DNA from: Streptomyces lacrimifluminis
GTDB lineage: Bacteria; Actinomycetota; Actinomycetes; Streptomycetales; Streptomycetaceae
DNA: 64,000 bases
Direction: 5' to 3'
Assembly: GCF_014646095.1 (NCBI RefSeq)
Contig: NZ_BMMU01000036.1
Coordinates: 1 to 64,000 of the forward strand
The translations under genes and the position numbers were made by a program. Shown in pieces: positions 55,501-62,074 of the stretch. Positions within the stretch are counted from its first letter, which is position 1. Every line of letters begins with the position of its first letter. Under the pieces are notes generated by a model, which made no database searches, was not told where the DNA came from, and saw only the letters and a list, made by a program, of their open reading frames with translations.

Positions 55501-56094
55501 GCCGAGCACCCCGCGATGCCCGTGAAGGTCGTCGAGTCGGTCGACGCCAGGGCCCTCCCCACCGAGGTCTACGGGGAGGCCGACGTCATCGTCACGGCAG
55601 TGAGCGGCAGCACGACGACCCTGCTGGACGTCGACCGGCTGCGGCCCGGCACGATCGTCGTGGACGACTCCTTCCCCCACTGTTTCGACACCACGCGAGC
55701 CCTGGACCGTATGCGTCACGAGCAGGACGTGCTGCTCGTCGGAGGAGGCCTGCTGGCCCTGGACTCGACCGAGACGCACCTGTCGCCGGACCTCCCGGCC
55801 GCCGCCCTCACCGGCCATGCCACCGCCCGCACCCAGCACCACCTCACGCTCCACCTCCCCGGCACCCTCGCCTCCTGCCGCCTGGAGTCCCTCCTCCACG
55901 CCCACCTCTCCGACCCGGACTCAGGTGGTAGGGAACTCCCCCTTGTCCACGGCCTCGTCGACCTCCCCGGGGCCCTCGCCCACTGGGACGCCGCCGAAGC
56001 CGCCGGAGTCCGCCCTGCCCCCCTCCACCTCCTCGACCACGCCGTCCCCCCGGAGGCTCTCAGCGCCCTGCCCCCGGCACGCCGGTCGCACTGA
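43555..56094 (+). CDS. Hybrid FAAL-PKS-NRPS megasynthase with C-terminal acyl-ACP-reductase-like domain
   Basis: About 4179 residues from GTG 43555 (GTG 43534 is an alternative). Domains: fatty acyl-AMP ligase (1-580; 'FSSGSTGTPKGVELTHAA', 'WMPYFHDMGLIGTHLVPM', 'GRHKDVVFVNGRTFHSSD'); ACP (Ser616); KS (695-1120; Cys867 in 'DTACSSA', 'EAHGTGT', 'NLGHL'); AT (1238-1525; Ser1332 in 'GHSVGE', 'HAFHS' of the malonyl type); KR (1620-2060; 'GGAGGLG', Tyr1976); ACP (Ser2144); C (2208-2640; 'HHAAVDG'); A (2681-3190; 'GTGKIDR'); PCP (Ser3240); C (3305-3748; 'HHLIGDG'); then 3775-4179, which aligns with cyanobacterial acyl-ACP reductase: 'VVGCGSIG' at 3937, 'TLTTGHAATTV', and Cys4108 in 'TLASCRLESLLHAHL' at the catalytic Cys position. 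No DH, no TE. Expected product: beta-hydroxyacyl-aminoacyl chain, possibly released as an aldehyde. No tailoring genes adjoin. Confidence 0.93.
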   Translation: MNGGAASTLLDVLLGAAREAPGQTVVHVRGDGGEHSVTFAQLRDDALRVAGGLVAAGVTPGTPLPLVADRGDTFQPMFWGALAAGAVPVPLAPEPRRIGPVWELLGRPPVVADESTTAVVTGTSDGPDTQPGGTTAVLKLDDLRRGRPLQILHRPATHDVAFLQFSSGSTGTPKGVELTHAAILANLRQIRAAMAITSDDVIATWMPYFHDMGLIGTHLVPMAARLKQIRIEPLSFAKRPALWFEAVARHRATLLSAANFALSLAVRRVPATALAGLDLGCVRLMLVGAEPIAPRVWREFTALTAPAGLDPRALLPVYGLAEATLAVTVPPLGETAAPLVLDRAALSRGRVTETEVGPQAVELMDLGRPVEGCEVRITGESGVLSGDLRVGHVEVRGPQLGRGYHRAHEASAEAFGGDGWLRTGDLGFLRDGRLCVTGRHKDVVFVNGRTFHSSDLEEAVAATPGLPAGIVAVVGSTDSDGGGERVVAFVQWARPEPSVAAPVLRAAAGRLREVLGHDDVRVLPLPPGAFPRTTSGKLRRGVLRTRFEGGTYTAVEERWVGTAATVAGGTAGAGVVAPRSLREVQESVREVWAGVLELPVSEVGLQERFFDLGGSSLKAMTVLAALEDTFSLTVEPGALRDHDTVAGLAGHVLALLSAAESDGRLTARAEPSGGSGGHVVADRLAPRAPAGLTAPARPGSDDGALAVLSAACRFPDGDTLEAFWELLAAGGETIGEIPEGRRGNEGHRPTPRSGSFLPDPAAFDAGFFGMDEVEARATDPQARIFLELAHEALERAGYAGPRRAGRRIGVFTATGDSGYREILAEAAEGDLARHPAALTGNLPNLIAARVSQVLDLNGPALAVDTACSSALVALHLARRSLLAGECDLAVVGGVNLGLTPTGHRLLEATGALSPTGRCRAFAADADGFAPGEGGAAIVLARLDDARAADDPVLALVRGTAMNNDGRSLGLLAPTPRGQREVIVRAYEECGVDPADVSYVEAHGTGTPIGDPVEAQSLGQAFPPRADGVPRRLGSVKANLGHLLNAAGMPALVKVVLALSHRRLPPSSHTGPPAPFLAHTAPGFRLVTGYEEWTGAEGRPLIAGVNSFGFGGTNAHAVLEEAPRDVAGAAATDATAIPRTTCGPHLLTLSARTGGALRVAAAELAAHLRAHPELDEGDVCATVNTARDEGPYRLAVVAQGDLAEQLEEAETQSAVGETGGVGRLGSARAAMKPVRTRPRTVFVLPGQGAQRLALGRELYRSAPAFRDVLEEASSLTGPILGRSLAAWCLDEDADPKALARTEVTQPLLVAFGAGLAGQLAAWGVTPDAVVGHSVGEITAACVAGALPLAEAVGFAAERGRLVGELAAPGAMAAVRGDEDTVAAVVAESDGTLCVAAVNSPTQVVLAGEAETVDRAVAALTARGVAARRLRVSHAFHSPMLNPVLGPLHNAAKALTVHPATVPMLSTVTGRWGPDLTPGSGYWRDHAIRPVRFAAAVSRLLDEGYDTFVELGPGASLSGPIHAAAAARSGVMSSEVAVLPALPSDAAAGAEALLRTVGRLWTRGAPLSPSSPARSTVRRRVPVPTYPFQRGHHWPDGLHTAPRPSAASASSTAPPSPDGIPAPQPLLWRDAPLTAGPGPRVVRLTGADTPLRRSVVARLTEGGVTVLAPEPASARNGASEETENTAAPDAVLWFAGDTTGPEPDTGAAVSALREVLRALGTAPARLLLVTENACSTGSGDASARTRPAQALLHGFALAMPEELPGLSSLSVDLSSEDALDAQLTALEAELHTTPLGSGAGGTVAWRAGRRLTRTPAAAPLVPPISPAPLPPNGTYLITGGAGGLGSALARDLAQRGAPTLVLTGRTPTPPRALLTELRALGARARYQAADVGDADDVDELIAGLPPLTAVFHAAGTARPGSLRAKSDHEIEAVLAAKVHGTTMLAESLRRHGQKDALRIVFSSVSAVLPGLAGALGDYAAANSFLDAFATAQRAAGRPWQTIAFGPVTDTGLASGTGARSRLRPHGPARATAPMTVEAALAGLHAAVGLDAAHVLVTGVDVTDPAPVPTGAGFSTAHPHTTGRRDDPNQPPAHIDRAPSDDTAARRTATAPYPITAVIRRLLADALHRSPQDIGDDEQFLTLGLDSLSAVDLARRLEREIGRPLPATLFFEHRTIGELATHLATTEPPRANPTPYPPGPTTTTTTAEGRRTLPLTPLQLAFHTTETLHEGITAHGYVRQSVSGPLDAVLLGQALAHLAARHPMLRMRITDTSARPRQYAAPAGPVDTAPRWYEVREPQDLAQLEQTLCNRPFDLTTEDPVRAVLVHDGDDTDLAHLLLVVHHAAVDGYSLKLLAEELWSRYTALARGDDAYERSDALPAAQAEFADYVAAVTTERQSPAFTQDQRYWRDRLAEHTLATATAPLSLPYDGDPEVPPVPPLTHHRTGIDEELTAALRETAARNGVSLFHLLLAAYGRCLARWSGRRAVAVNVARARRESPIVGIERLVGPLADTLPVFVDVDPDEPVISLADRLRRIWREAEAHATLSSTDFARLLAELRPARGPAPRTAAEAGFSLARFPVVHGPDWPVTVTPTAAATASAATRLGLLCWEADAALRLSWNYPARLFRPETVRRLADEYVTELRAAVTGPSATPVSAARASTTPISVADSADSADTADCTDGGGVVARLCARFRATPQSIAVATDGRTTLTYAALDTASAALAARLRAHGVRPGDLVGLLTEPGGTDTVTGVVGILRAGAGWVPLDATHPTARHREQLARTAVRVLVCDAATHEAATGLDGITPVSTAESVDAAPLVAPGDGDPGPEAIAYVIFTSGSTGRPKAVPITHRSMTNYLDWSLATFGYGPGDRLAQTASVCFDASVRQLLAPLLSGATVHTLSRDLLRDPEALLDRVVEDRITVWSSVPTLWERLLTAAEERTRQNGVAPDLSALRWVHVGGEALPAAHVRRWFDLVGTPTGHTPHHPGPHRIANLYGPTEATINATCHIIDTRPADDVRHLPIGRPIAGTYLTVIGEDGRERAPGESGELLIAGTGLTPGYLGDPHLTSAAFTERDGRRWYRSGDRVRRTAEGVLEFLGRLDDQVKVRGHRVELGEVEAALLAHPGVARAAVLLLDGRLVAYAEPRTGAYTLDPREVRAHLSRTLPPYMLPARIHSLAALPLTGTGKIDRNRLTLRKEPTDTESPGRPPATPTELLLARAWSELLDVPESGISGQDDFFALGGDSISVLELFSRLRREHPVLPRPTTVYTHRTLSALAAAIDAGATATRATTATTATTATTASQHPEPVAILDPFASYPLTPSQQGFLLADAIASGTPDTPGATGAHGGNPAWLARFRIRGLLDPDLFQRAVDVLMARHPMLRTVFPAGARPPVQQELPASLRLPVETETLADPGLLEDRAAEEARRRFEPWAWPLLRLRLFTVAPEEHVLLVHAHHLIGDGYSAALLTRELLTVYGRFERGLPHGLELLQSTFRDHVLQRTAHHRPTNIPRPPALEPQAPEPQIEEYRARHHTPYTPPVLRTLRSGALTPGFHTTTFTLGADRTHALRGLARTCGTTLHAPVLTSYYRALATLTGRRDLVLGLAVTGRDETTRDAHRVFGPFSEAVALRPDLVPGLVPSPSLAPVPGFDEDLRRMSTESIVARATGPLDLRTPQGLPRTAQFFFTFLDFTALGPPPDATLTLQADDTDTALAPPPVGTDVLLAVRPSPDGEGLRVTARAAATALTSGELLDFAGELRKQLEEAVIQRSDVSTPASPALDAALIGYLPAPHHLAAFAGFPTHAAPSREHIRALLFPEGKARLLESVTSPLGRSGFVSLPLFADELTGPLPTGNPTTLAALTAHAVEHAATLGARCVSLAGMIPSLTGYGYDVLREASATSTTAGTSPTLTTGHAATTVAVVKTVHAALTATDRDLAELTLAVVGCGSIGTSSLRLLLARSPHPPARLLLCDVPGSAPRLHDLAAELAAEHPAMPVKVVESVDARALPTEVYGEADVIVTAVSGSTTTLLDVDRLRPGTIVVDDSFPHCFDTTRALDRMRHEQDVLLVGGGLLALDSTETHLSPDLPAAALTGHATARTQHHLTLHLPGTLASCRLESLLHAHLSDPDSGGRELPLVHGLVDLPGALAHWDAAEAAGVRPAPLHLLDHAVPPEALSALPPARRSH
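53407..53442 (+). repeat. Codon-level tandem repeat in the synthase linker
   Basis: Four copies of a 9-base unit (GCCACGACG) encoding Ala-Thr-Thr in the linker between PCP and the terminal C domain. In frame, so only linker length changes. Confidence 0.85.
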
Positions 56095-56109
56095 ACACCC
56101 TCATGCGGG

Positions 56110-56141
56110 ACGCCCGGCCGGGAATTGCCCCTGCCGGGCGT
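56110..56141 (+). terminator. Terminator after the synthase gene
   Basis: ACGCCCGGC (56110-56118) and GCCGGGCGT (56133-56141), 9-bp perfect arms, 14-base loop, 15 bases after the stop codon. No T-tract. Confidence 0.6.
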
Positions 56142-56339
56142 TCACGAGATCCGCTCGGCGGCCTCGGCGAATCCGACGAGGCACGCGGCATCTCGCTCGA
56201 GCGATGGGGTACTTGCGTGAGGCCAGGCTTGCCAAGGACTCGCAGATCCTTGGTCAGTCCTCGGCCCTCACCCCCTGCCGGGAGACCGTGACCAGAAGGG
56301 TGGGGAATGCGCGAGCTGAAGTTTCCCCGTGTCTGCGAA
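56142..56339. other. Convergent spacer
   Basis: Between the synthase terminator and the 3' end of the DUF2071 gene. No protein was recognised. Confidence 0.5.
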
Positions 56340-57083
56340 TCAGGGTGTGGAAATACCCGCCGGGCGGCCCAGGCGCACGGGTACACCCGGGGAGTACAGC
56401 ACACTGACCGGCTCCTGGCGTGGCGCAGGCAGCCCGGCCGCGGTGATCAGGTTCTCCTCGCACGTGACCAGCTCGGCGCGGTGCAGGGGCCAGCGTGGAT
56501 GGTGGTTGGGGAGATGGGCGGCCCCGCCGAAGAAGGTGTTGTGCATCCCCCAGCGCGCGGTGAGGAAGTGCTCCAGCTCGGTCGGCTCCGCGATGCGTTC
56601 ACCGGGGCGCACCACGAGACGGCTGTAGGCGCCTCGCGGGCCGGGCCAGCGTCGGGAACTCGTGTAGGTGACGGTTCCGGCGGACCTGCGCACTCTCATC
56701 CGGGACCATAGGTACGGCAGCCGGAAGGTGGCCCGTCCCATCGCGACGGGGATCAGCCGTGCCGCGTCCATCGACCGGAATACGACCCCTCGCCGGCCAT
56801 GACCGTCGACCGAGTACAAACGGACGTTGGTCTCCGGAAACGACCCGAGGTACGGCACCCCTGGCAGCCGGAACCAGCCGACCCGGTGCATCCGGAACGC
56901 GACGAGACCGATGTACGTCACCCCGTTGTGCGTGTCGGGAACGGTCCCGCGCGGCAGCAGCCCCGCTACCGCCTCTGGGGCGATGGACCAGTGGACAAAG
57001 CACAGGTCGAGCCACTGCTGCGTGAGGAGCGGGAAGGCTATGGCGCCGGGGGCGTCGGGAGTGACTGGGGCTGGCTTGTCCAC
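56340..57083 (-). CDS. DUF2071 (YqjF-like) protein
   Basis: About 247 residues from GTG 57083. 'FPLLTQQWLDLCFVHWSIAP', 'VAGLLPRGTVPDTHNGVTYI', 'SFPETNVRLYSVDGHGRRGV' and 'PYLWSRMRVRRSAGTVTYTS' fit DUF2071, whose fold resembles acetoacetate decarboxylase; function unknown. The longer frame to 57656 runs antisense to the IS5 transposase and is rejected. No ribosome site is clear, so the start is provisional. Confidence 0.78.
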   Translation of the reverse strand: MDKPAPVTPDAPGAIAFPLLTQQWLDLCFVHWSIAPEAVAGLLPRGTVPDTHNGVTYIGLVAFRMHRVGWFRLPGVPYLGSFPETNVRLYSVDGHGRRGVVFRSMDAARLIPVAMGRATFRLPYLWSRMRVRRSAGTVTYTSSRRWPGPRGAYSRLVVRPGERIAEPTELEHFLTARWGMHNTFFGGAAHLPNHHPRWPLHRAELVTCEENLITAAGLPAPRQEPVSVLYSPGVPVRLGRPAGISTP

Positions 57084-57247
57084 GGCGCCAGCATGCCAGG
57101 CGACCAGGGCGCAGCGCTTCCCGCCCGGGTACGCCCCTCTGGTCCCGGCTGCCCCGGTGCCGCCATTCATTCCGGAAAGAGGGCGCCCACGAGCCCAGTC
57201 TGAAAGGGTGGAGCCAGGCGAGGGTCTGTCCGACGACCCACCTGGTT

Positions 57248-58053
57248 TTGCCCACGCAAGTGCCCTTGACGACTCGGCCGTGGACCGTGGAGGACGGCTT
57301 GTGGGCGCTGATCGAGCCGTTGCTGCCGCCTTGGCCCGAGCGGTCTCCGGGGCCGAAGCCGGTGGCGGACAGGCTATGTCTGGAGGGCATTCTGTATGTC
57401 CTGCACCAGGACGTCGCTTGGCAGCTCCTGCCCCTGGAGCTACGGTTTGGCTCGGGGCAGACCTGCTGGCGGCGCCTGGACCACTGGCAGCAGGCAGGCG
57501 TCTTCGACAGGTTGCACCGCATCCTGCTCGCGGAGCTGAACGCGGCCGGCGAACTCGGCTGGACCCGCGCGTGCGTGGACGGCTCCCACGTCCGCGCCAA
57601 AGAAGGGGAGACGCGACCGGTCCATCGCGGGTCGACCGGCGGAAGACTGGCAGCAATCACCATCTGATCTGCGACGGGAAGGGCACTCCGCTCCACGTCA
57701 TCACGACTGCGGCGAACGTCAACGACATCACGCAGACTCTCGGCCTCGTCAACGGCATCCCGCCGGTGGCCGGGCGTTGAGCATCGGGCCGTCCCCGTCG
57801 ACGCCCCGAGTCCATCCTGGGCGACAAGGCGTACGACTCCCGGGTAGTCCGCCGTGAACTGCGCACACGCCGGATCGTGCCGGCCATCTCCCGCGAAGGC
57901 GCCCCGACCATCAAGGGCCTGGGTAAACCCCGCTACGTCGTCGAGCAGGCCTTCGCCCTCCTCCACCAGTTCGAACGCCTCGCCATCCGAGGGGAACGAC
58001 GCCTCGAACTCCACGACGCCTTCGTCTCCCTGACACTCAGCCTCACCTGCTGA
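57248..58053 (+). pseudogene. IS5-family transposase, frameshifted
   Basis: The first frame has 'MPTQVPLTTRPWTVEDGLWA', 'VADRLCLEGILYVLHQDVAW' and 'WTRACVDGSHVRAKEGETRP' (first Asp). The second gives 'HHLICDGKGTPLHVITTAAN' and 'VNDITQTLGLVNGIPPVAGR'. The third gives 'SILGDKAYDSRVVRRELRTR' (second Asp) and 'YVVEQAFALLHQFERLAIRG' (Glu). The frame ends at a TGA in 'SLTLSLTC', where the family has Trp, so one more change is present. Shifts near 57630 and 57785. No clear terminal repeats were found. Confidence 0.85.
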
Positions 58054-58199
58054 CGACGCCTCAAGAAGGCCCACCCAGGACCCTTTACGAGCTCTTGCCG
58101 CCGCCATTCGCTGCTCGTCCACAGGGCAGCGGGACGGCTCCGTGTGATGAGCGGGCCGTGTTCACTGCCGTGGTGTACGTGCGTACTGACCAGCGGTTG

Positions 58200-58480
58200 T
58201 GCTGGGCGGCATCAAAGAGACAGAACCTAGCCCGCAACCGGATCAACAAGACGGAACTTGCCCGCCGTTCGGGGCTGGGGCGTACTACGGTGTCGGAGGC
58301 CTTCCAGTCCGACGGGCCGCTGCCTCAGCCCATGCAGTGGAGGCACTGGCCCACGCCTTGAAACTGGATGACGGGGAGTTGCTGCGGTTGCAGCGGGACG
58401 CGGCCCAGGGCCGGGGGCGGCAGGTTCCGGGTCGTCCATTTCCAGGAACGGAGCCGCACGCCCTGGAGGTTCATCCGGCC
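58200..58480 (+). pseudogene. Broken XRE-type helix-turn-helix regulator
   Basis: One plus frame reads 'NLARNRINKTELARRSGLGR' and 'TTVSEAFQSDGPLP', the HTH common at the N-terminus of Streptomyces NACHT/TPR proteins. A shift near 58330 puts 'AVEALAHALKLDDGELLRLQ' and 'RDAAQ' in another frame. The C-terminal effector part is missing. Confidence 0.65.
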
Positions 58481-58804
58481 GGGCCTGGCAACATCGCTGC
58501 CGGCAACGCGGCGCCGGGGCCGGCTGCCTCACAGCCTCTGTGACTTACCGATCCGTGCGGGTGAGCCAGCGGCGGATCGCCCGGCGCCGGGCGGATCCCG
58601 CCCGCTGCGAAGATCGCGACCCGTCCGGATCTTCGAGAGGAAGCCACTCGTGCGCTCCATCCGCTCCATCGGCGCCGCCGGGCCGCTCCGTTCCCCTGGA
58701 CTTGATGATCGAGGGGGAGGGCCAAGGGATGAGCGAACGCGGCGCCTTACGGGGTGCGAGTCTTGATGTGGGTGGTGATCGCGACCGCCCAGCGCCCGGT
58801 CGGC
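58481..58804. other. No recognised gene
   Basis: Spacer between the XRE remnant and the DUF4157 gene. A plus frame ('SIRSIGAAGPLRSPGLDDRG') is open but has no protein-like character. No clear hairpin. Confidence 0.4.
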
Positions 58805-60145
58805 TCACGTCATGGTGACCACCGAGTACCTGTCGCTCGCGGAGCTGTCCCACGAGACGTCGACCCGGCAGCGCACCGGCTGGCCGGTGGCGGTGAGTCC
58901 GCTGGCCGTGATGGTCCCCGACGGGTCGGCCGTGGTGCTGAACAGGCCCCCGGCGGGCGCAGCCCCGCCCCGGGTGAATCCCAGAGTGCCCGGCGCCGCG
59001 GTAGTGGGATAGAACACCGCGTCCCCCGTGATCGTGTAGGTCCCTCGCGTGGTGTTCACGCGTTTCCTTCCCGGGATGATGGAGGGCAGGCCGAAGGTGT
59101 CCTCCGCGCCGTCGGAGACGTTGCCCTGCGCGTCGACCTCCCACAGCTCCCAATAGCGGCCGACCGTGGCGTTCACGGTCGAGCTTTTTGCCGTGACGTA
59201 GGCGTCGATGGCCGTACTCGGCAGGGCGGTCCACGCCTGACCGTCCCACTGCTCCACGGCGAAGACCCGATTGATCTCCTGGACGATCACCCCCTGCTGA
59301 GGAGGGTGGACGCTCAACTGCCGCCTGCGTTCGAAGCCGCCGCACTCGCCTTCCAGATCGTCTGCCGTCAGGTGCGTGAGGGCGACCTGTGTCGCGACCG
59401 GCGCAGCAGGGGTGGTCGCCGTTGGGGCACGCTGAATCGGCGCCGGCGAGTGGTCATCCGTCCGTGATCCCCCGAGAGACACCAGGCCGGTTCCCGGGAA
59501 GGGTCGGGCCACCGGTGCGGGCAGCGGGCGACGCAGGGCCTCGGTGGCGTTCGCCTCGGCCGCGCGCTCGAAGCGGTCGGAGGGGCTCGACACCCGGAGT
59601 CCCGATCCGATCTCGGTGCCGGCCACCGGGCCCTGCCGCTGCTGGATCACGTGGGTGAGTTCGTGAGCGAGGGTGTGGTCGTCCGAGCCGCCGCGGCCGA
59701 GCACGACGTGGTCGCCCGAGGTGTAGGCGCGGGCGCCGATCTCGGCCGCGGACCGGGCTGCCGGGGCGCCGTCGTGGACGCGCACGGCACGGAAGTCCGC
59801 CGCCAGCCGCGACTCCATCTCGGTGCGCACCGGTTCGGCCAGCGGCCGGCCCGGGGAGCGCAGGACGTCGTGCACGCTGGAGCGCTGTACCGGTGCGGCC
59901 TCTGCCTCGGCGTCCGTACCGGTCGCGGTGTCCCGTCCGCCGCCGGAGGGGTGGTGGACGTGCCGCTGTTGCTGGATCCTCCGGGCGACCGCCGCGTTGC
60001 CGACGGTGGTCTGGAGGAACAGAGCCGATGCCGGAGTCATCGGTGTGTCCGCCCGGACCTCCTGATCCGTGACGGACGCCAGGCGAGCGCTCCGGCGGTC
60101 GGGCGCCGCCGAATCGTTCCGCGGGTTCTTCGTGTGTTCGTGCAC
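58805..60145 (-). CDS. DUF4157 (eCIS core-domain) protein
   Basis: 446 residues. AGGAGG five bases before GTG 60145 sets the start. Residues about 90-165 are the DUF4157 domain: 'EPVRTEMESRLAADFRAVRV', 'HDGAPAARSAAEIGARAYTS' and 'GDHVVLGRGGSDDHTLAHEL' followed by 'THVIQQRQGPV'. The HELTH sequence is a zincin-type HExxH. DUF4157 is the eCIS core domain common in cargo or toxin proteins of extracellular contractile injection systems. No tail sheath, tube or ATPase gene is seen here. The C-terminal half ('RYWELWEVDAQGNVSDGAED') has no recognised toxin domain. Confidence 0.85.
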   Translation of the reverse strand: MHEHTKNPRNDSAAPDRRSARLASVTDQEVRADTPMTPASALFLQTTVGNAAVARRIQQQRHVHHPSGGGRDTATGTDAEAEAAPVQRSSVHDVLRSPGRPLAEPVRTEMESRLAADFRAVRVHDGAPAARSAAEIGARAYTSGDHVVLGRGGSDDHTLAHELTHVIQQRQGPVAGTEIGSGLRVSSPSDRFERAAEANATEALRRPLPAPVARPFPGTGLVSLGGSRTDDHSPAPIQRAPTATTPAAPVATQVALTHLTADDLEGECGGFERRRQLSVHPPQQGVIVQEINRVFAVEQWDGQAWTALPSTAIDAYVTAKSSTVNATVGRYWELWEVDAQGNVSDGAEDTFGLPSIIPGRKRVNTTRGTYTITGDAVFYPTTAAPGTLGFTRGGAAPAGGLFSTTADPSGTITASGLTATGQPVRCRVDVSWDSSASDRYSVVTMT

Positions 60146-60373
60146 AAGCCCCTCCTGCCGCCACGGCACCCACTCCACGCGGATGCCCGTAGCCAGGGCT
60201 TATCAGGCACCGACGCGGCGGAGTAGGGCCGGGAGGGCACACCACGGGCACTCTCTGTGCCCGGCAGGATCAGGACGTTGCCGCGCTCCGAGGTGAAGGT
60301 GACGTTGTCCCGGTAGAGGGTGACGATGTCGTCGTACCGGCTGAGTGCCGCGAGTGCTGCAAAATCGCGGCTG
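60146..60373 (-). other. Spacer, possibly with a coding remnant
   Basis: A minus frame reads 'LAALSRYDDIVTLYRDNVTF', 'TSERGNVLILPGTESARGVP' over about 60240-60370. It looks protein-like but lacks a start and family assignment. It separates the antiporter stop from the DUF4157 start. Confidence 0.35.
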
Positions 60374-61630
60374 CTAGATAGATCGGTTCTCTCGGAGTCG
60401 GTCGAGGCGTGCGATGACCGGGCCCGCCGTGACACCGTGCAGCACGACCGAGGCCAGCACGGTGAAGGTCACCACTGCCCACAGCTCCCGCTGCGGGACA
60501 GCGAAGCCATGCTGGCCCAGGGCGTAGGCAAGGTAGTACAACGAGCCGATGCCCCGGACGCCGTATGCCGCGACGACCCAGCGTTCCCGGCTCCCCAGGG
60601 AGCTCCGCAGCAGTCCGGCCCACCCCGACAGCGGCCGGATCACCAGCAGCACCACGCATGCGGTGACCGCGCCCCGCCACGTGAGAGCGGACAGGCCGCC
60701 CAGCGCGATGAAGGCACCCAGCAGGAACAGCACGGCCGCAGTCAGCAGGCGCTCCACCTGCTCCATGAAGTCGTGCAGGACGTTGTGGTAGCCGTGTGCT
60801 CGCTCGGCGGCCCGGATGGCGCACGCGGTGACGAACACCGCCAGGAAGCCATAACCCCCGGCAAGCTCCGTCACTCCGTAGGACAGGAAGGTGGCGCCCA
60901 ACGCGACGAAACCCTCCCGGTGCTGCGACAGCCGCAGCGCCCTTGACCGTGTCCAAAAGAAGAGCCAACCGAGCAGCCGCCCCATCAGTAGCCCGCCCAG
61001 CGCACCGACAGCGCACTTGAACGCGAAGTCCTGCAGGGCCCACGGACCGATCCACTCAGCCGACCAGCCGCTGCCTGCGGCGGCGGCCAGCCCCACGGCC
61101 GCGTACGTCAGCGGAAACGCGAGTCCGTCGTTCAGGCCCGCCTCACTGGTGAGAGCGAACCGCACCTCGTCCTCATCGTGTTCGTCATCCGTGGGCTCGC
61201 CCACCCGCACTTCCGCTGCGAGCACCGGATCTGTGGGCGCCAGGACAGCCCCCAGCAGCAGCGCGGCGGCCGGGGGCCAGTCCAGCAACCACCAGGCCAC
61301 CAGCGCGGTGGTCACGAACGTCAATGGCATGGTGACACCCAGCAACCGCCAGGTCGCGCCCCACCGGTGCCGCCCGAAGGGCCGGTTGAGCGCCAGCCCC
61401 GCACCCATCAACGAGATGATCACCACGACCTCGGTGACATGCTCGGCCACCACCCGGTCATCCACCGGATCGATCACGGGCAGCGGCAGGGGCAGCAAAT
61501 ACACGCCGACGCCGCACAGCAGGAAGACCAGCGGTAGCGACAGCGGTCGTCCGGCCAGGACACGAGGCAGCACGGCCGCGAGCAACGCGCCGACCCCCAG
61601 CCACGCAAAAACCGCGTCCGCACTCGTCAC
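60374..61630 (-). CDS. Cation/proton antiporter (CPA1-type)
   Basis: 418 residues, about 12-13 hydrophobic segments. 'VTEVVVIISLMGAGLALNRP', 'LLLGAVLAPTDPVLAAEVRV' and 'FALTSEAGLNDGLAFPLTYA' hold the conserved Asp (PTDP and ND) of CPA1 antiporters. The C-terminal 'WVVAAYGVRGIGSLYYLAYA' repeats the family's second Gly-rich helix. Probably exchanges Na+ or K+ for H+ in the membrane. Monocistronic, with a stem-loop 107 bases upstream of the start. Confidence 0.9.
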   Translation of the reverse strand: MTSADAVFAWLGVGALLAAVLPRVLAGRPLSLPLVFLLCGVGVYLLPLPLPVIDPVDDRVVAEHVTEVVVIISLMGAGLALNRPFGRHRWGATWRLLGVTMPLTFVTTALVAWWLLDWPPAAALLLGAVLAPTDPVLAAEVRVGEPTDDEHDEDEVRFALTSEAGLNDGLAFPLTYAAVGLAAAAGSGWSAEWIGPWALQDFAFKCAVGALGGLLMGRLLGWLFFWTRSRALRLSQHREGFVALGATFLSYGVTELAGGYGFLAVFVTACAIRAAERAHGYHNVLHDFMEQVERLLTAAVLFLLGAFIALGGLSALTWRGAVTACVVLLVIRPLSGWAGLLRSSLGSRERWVVAAYGVRGIGSLYYLAYALGQHGFAVPQRELWAVVTFTVLASVVLHGVTAGPVIARLDRLRENRSI

Positions 61631-62074
61631 CGGTATGGCCCGCCCCTCGCGTCACCGTGGATCATTGGGTATGCCCTGCCGGGCGTTCCGGTCGAATATC
61701 CCGCATCACGCAGGTCATGCCTGACAACGAGCGGCCCTGCCCCAGCCGTCGGCTGGGGCAGGGGTGGCTTCCTGGAGGGGAGACCCACCTCCGGTCGGCG
61801 AAGGGGACGCAGCATCCCAGCCGCGCCGTGGCCTCGTGCTGGGGTGCGCGCTGGCGATCCGGGACGCCGAGAGAGGCCGTGGTCGCGCCGGAGATGCTCG
61901 ATCAGGTGCGGTTGCCGCTGAAGGCGGCGGCTGCCGAGATCCCTGCTCAAGCCGGGATACTGAGTCAGCGTATCTGGCACCGCCCCCGACGGCATCGCGG
62001 GCACTTTCCCGCGGATAGCGTCCAGGTTTCTGCCGCCACTCGGCGCAGCCGCGGCACCGGGCCGGCCCCGGCCG
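61631..62074. other. No recognised gene
   Basis: Divergent spacer. No protein family was recognised; the 61737-61761 hairpin is the only structure of note. Confidence 0.4.
61737..61761. repeat. 11-bp perfect hairpin
   Basis: CTGCCCCAGCC-GTC-GGCTGGGGCAG. It lies in the divergent spacer upstream of the antiporter gene. Possible terminator or end of a small mobile element; no T-run. Confidence 0.65.
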
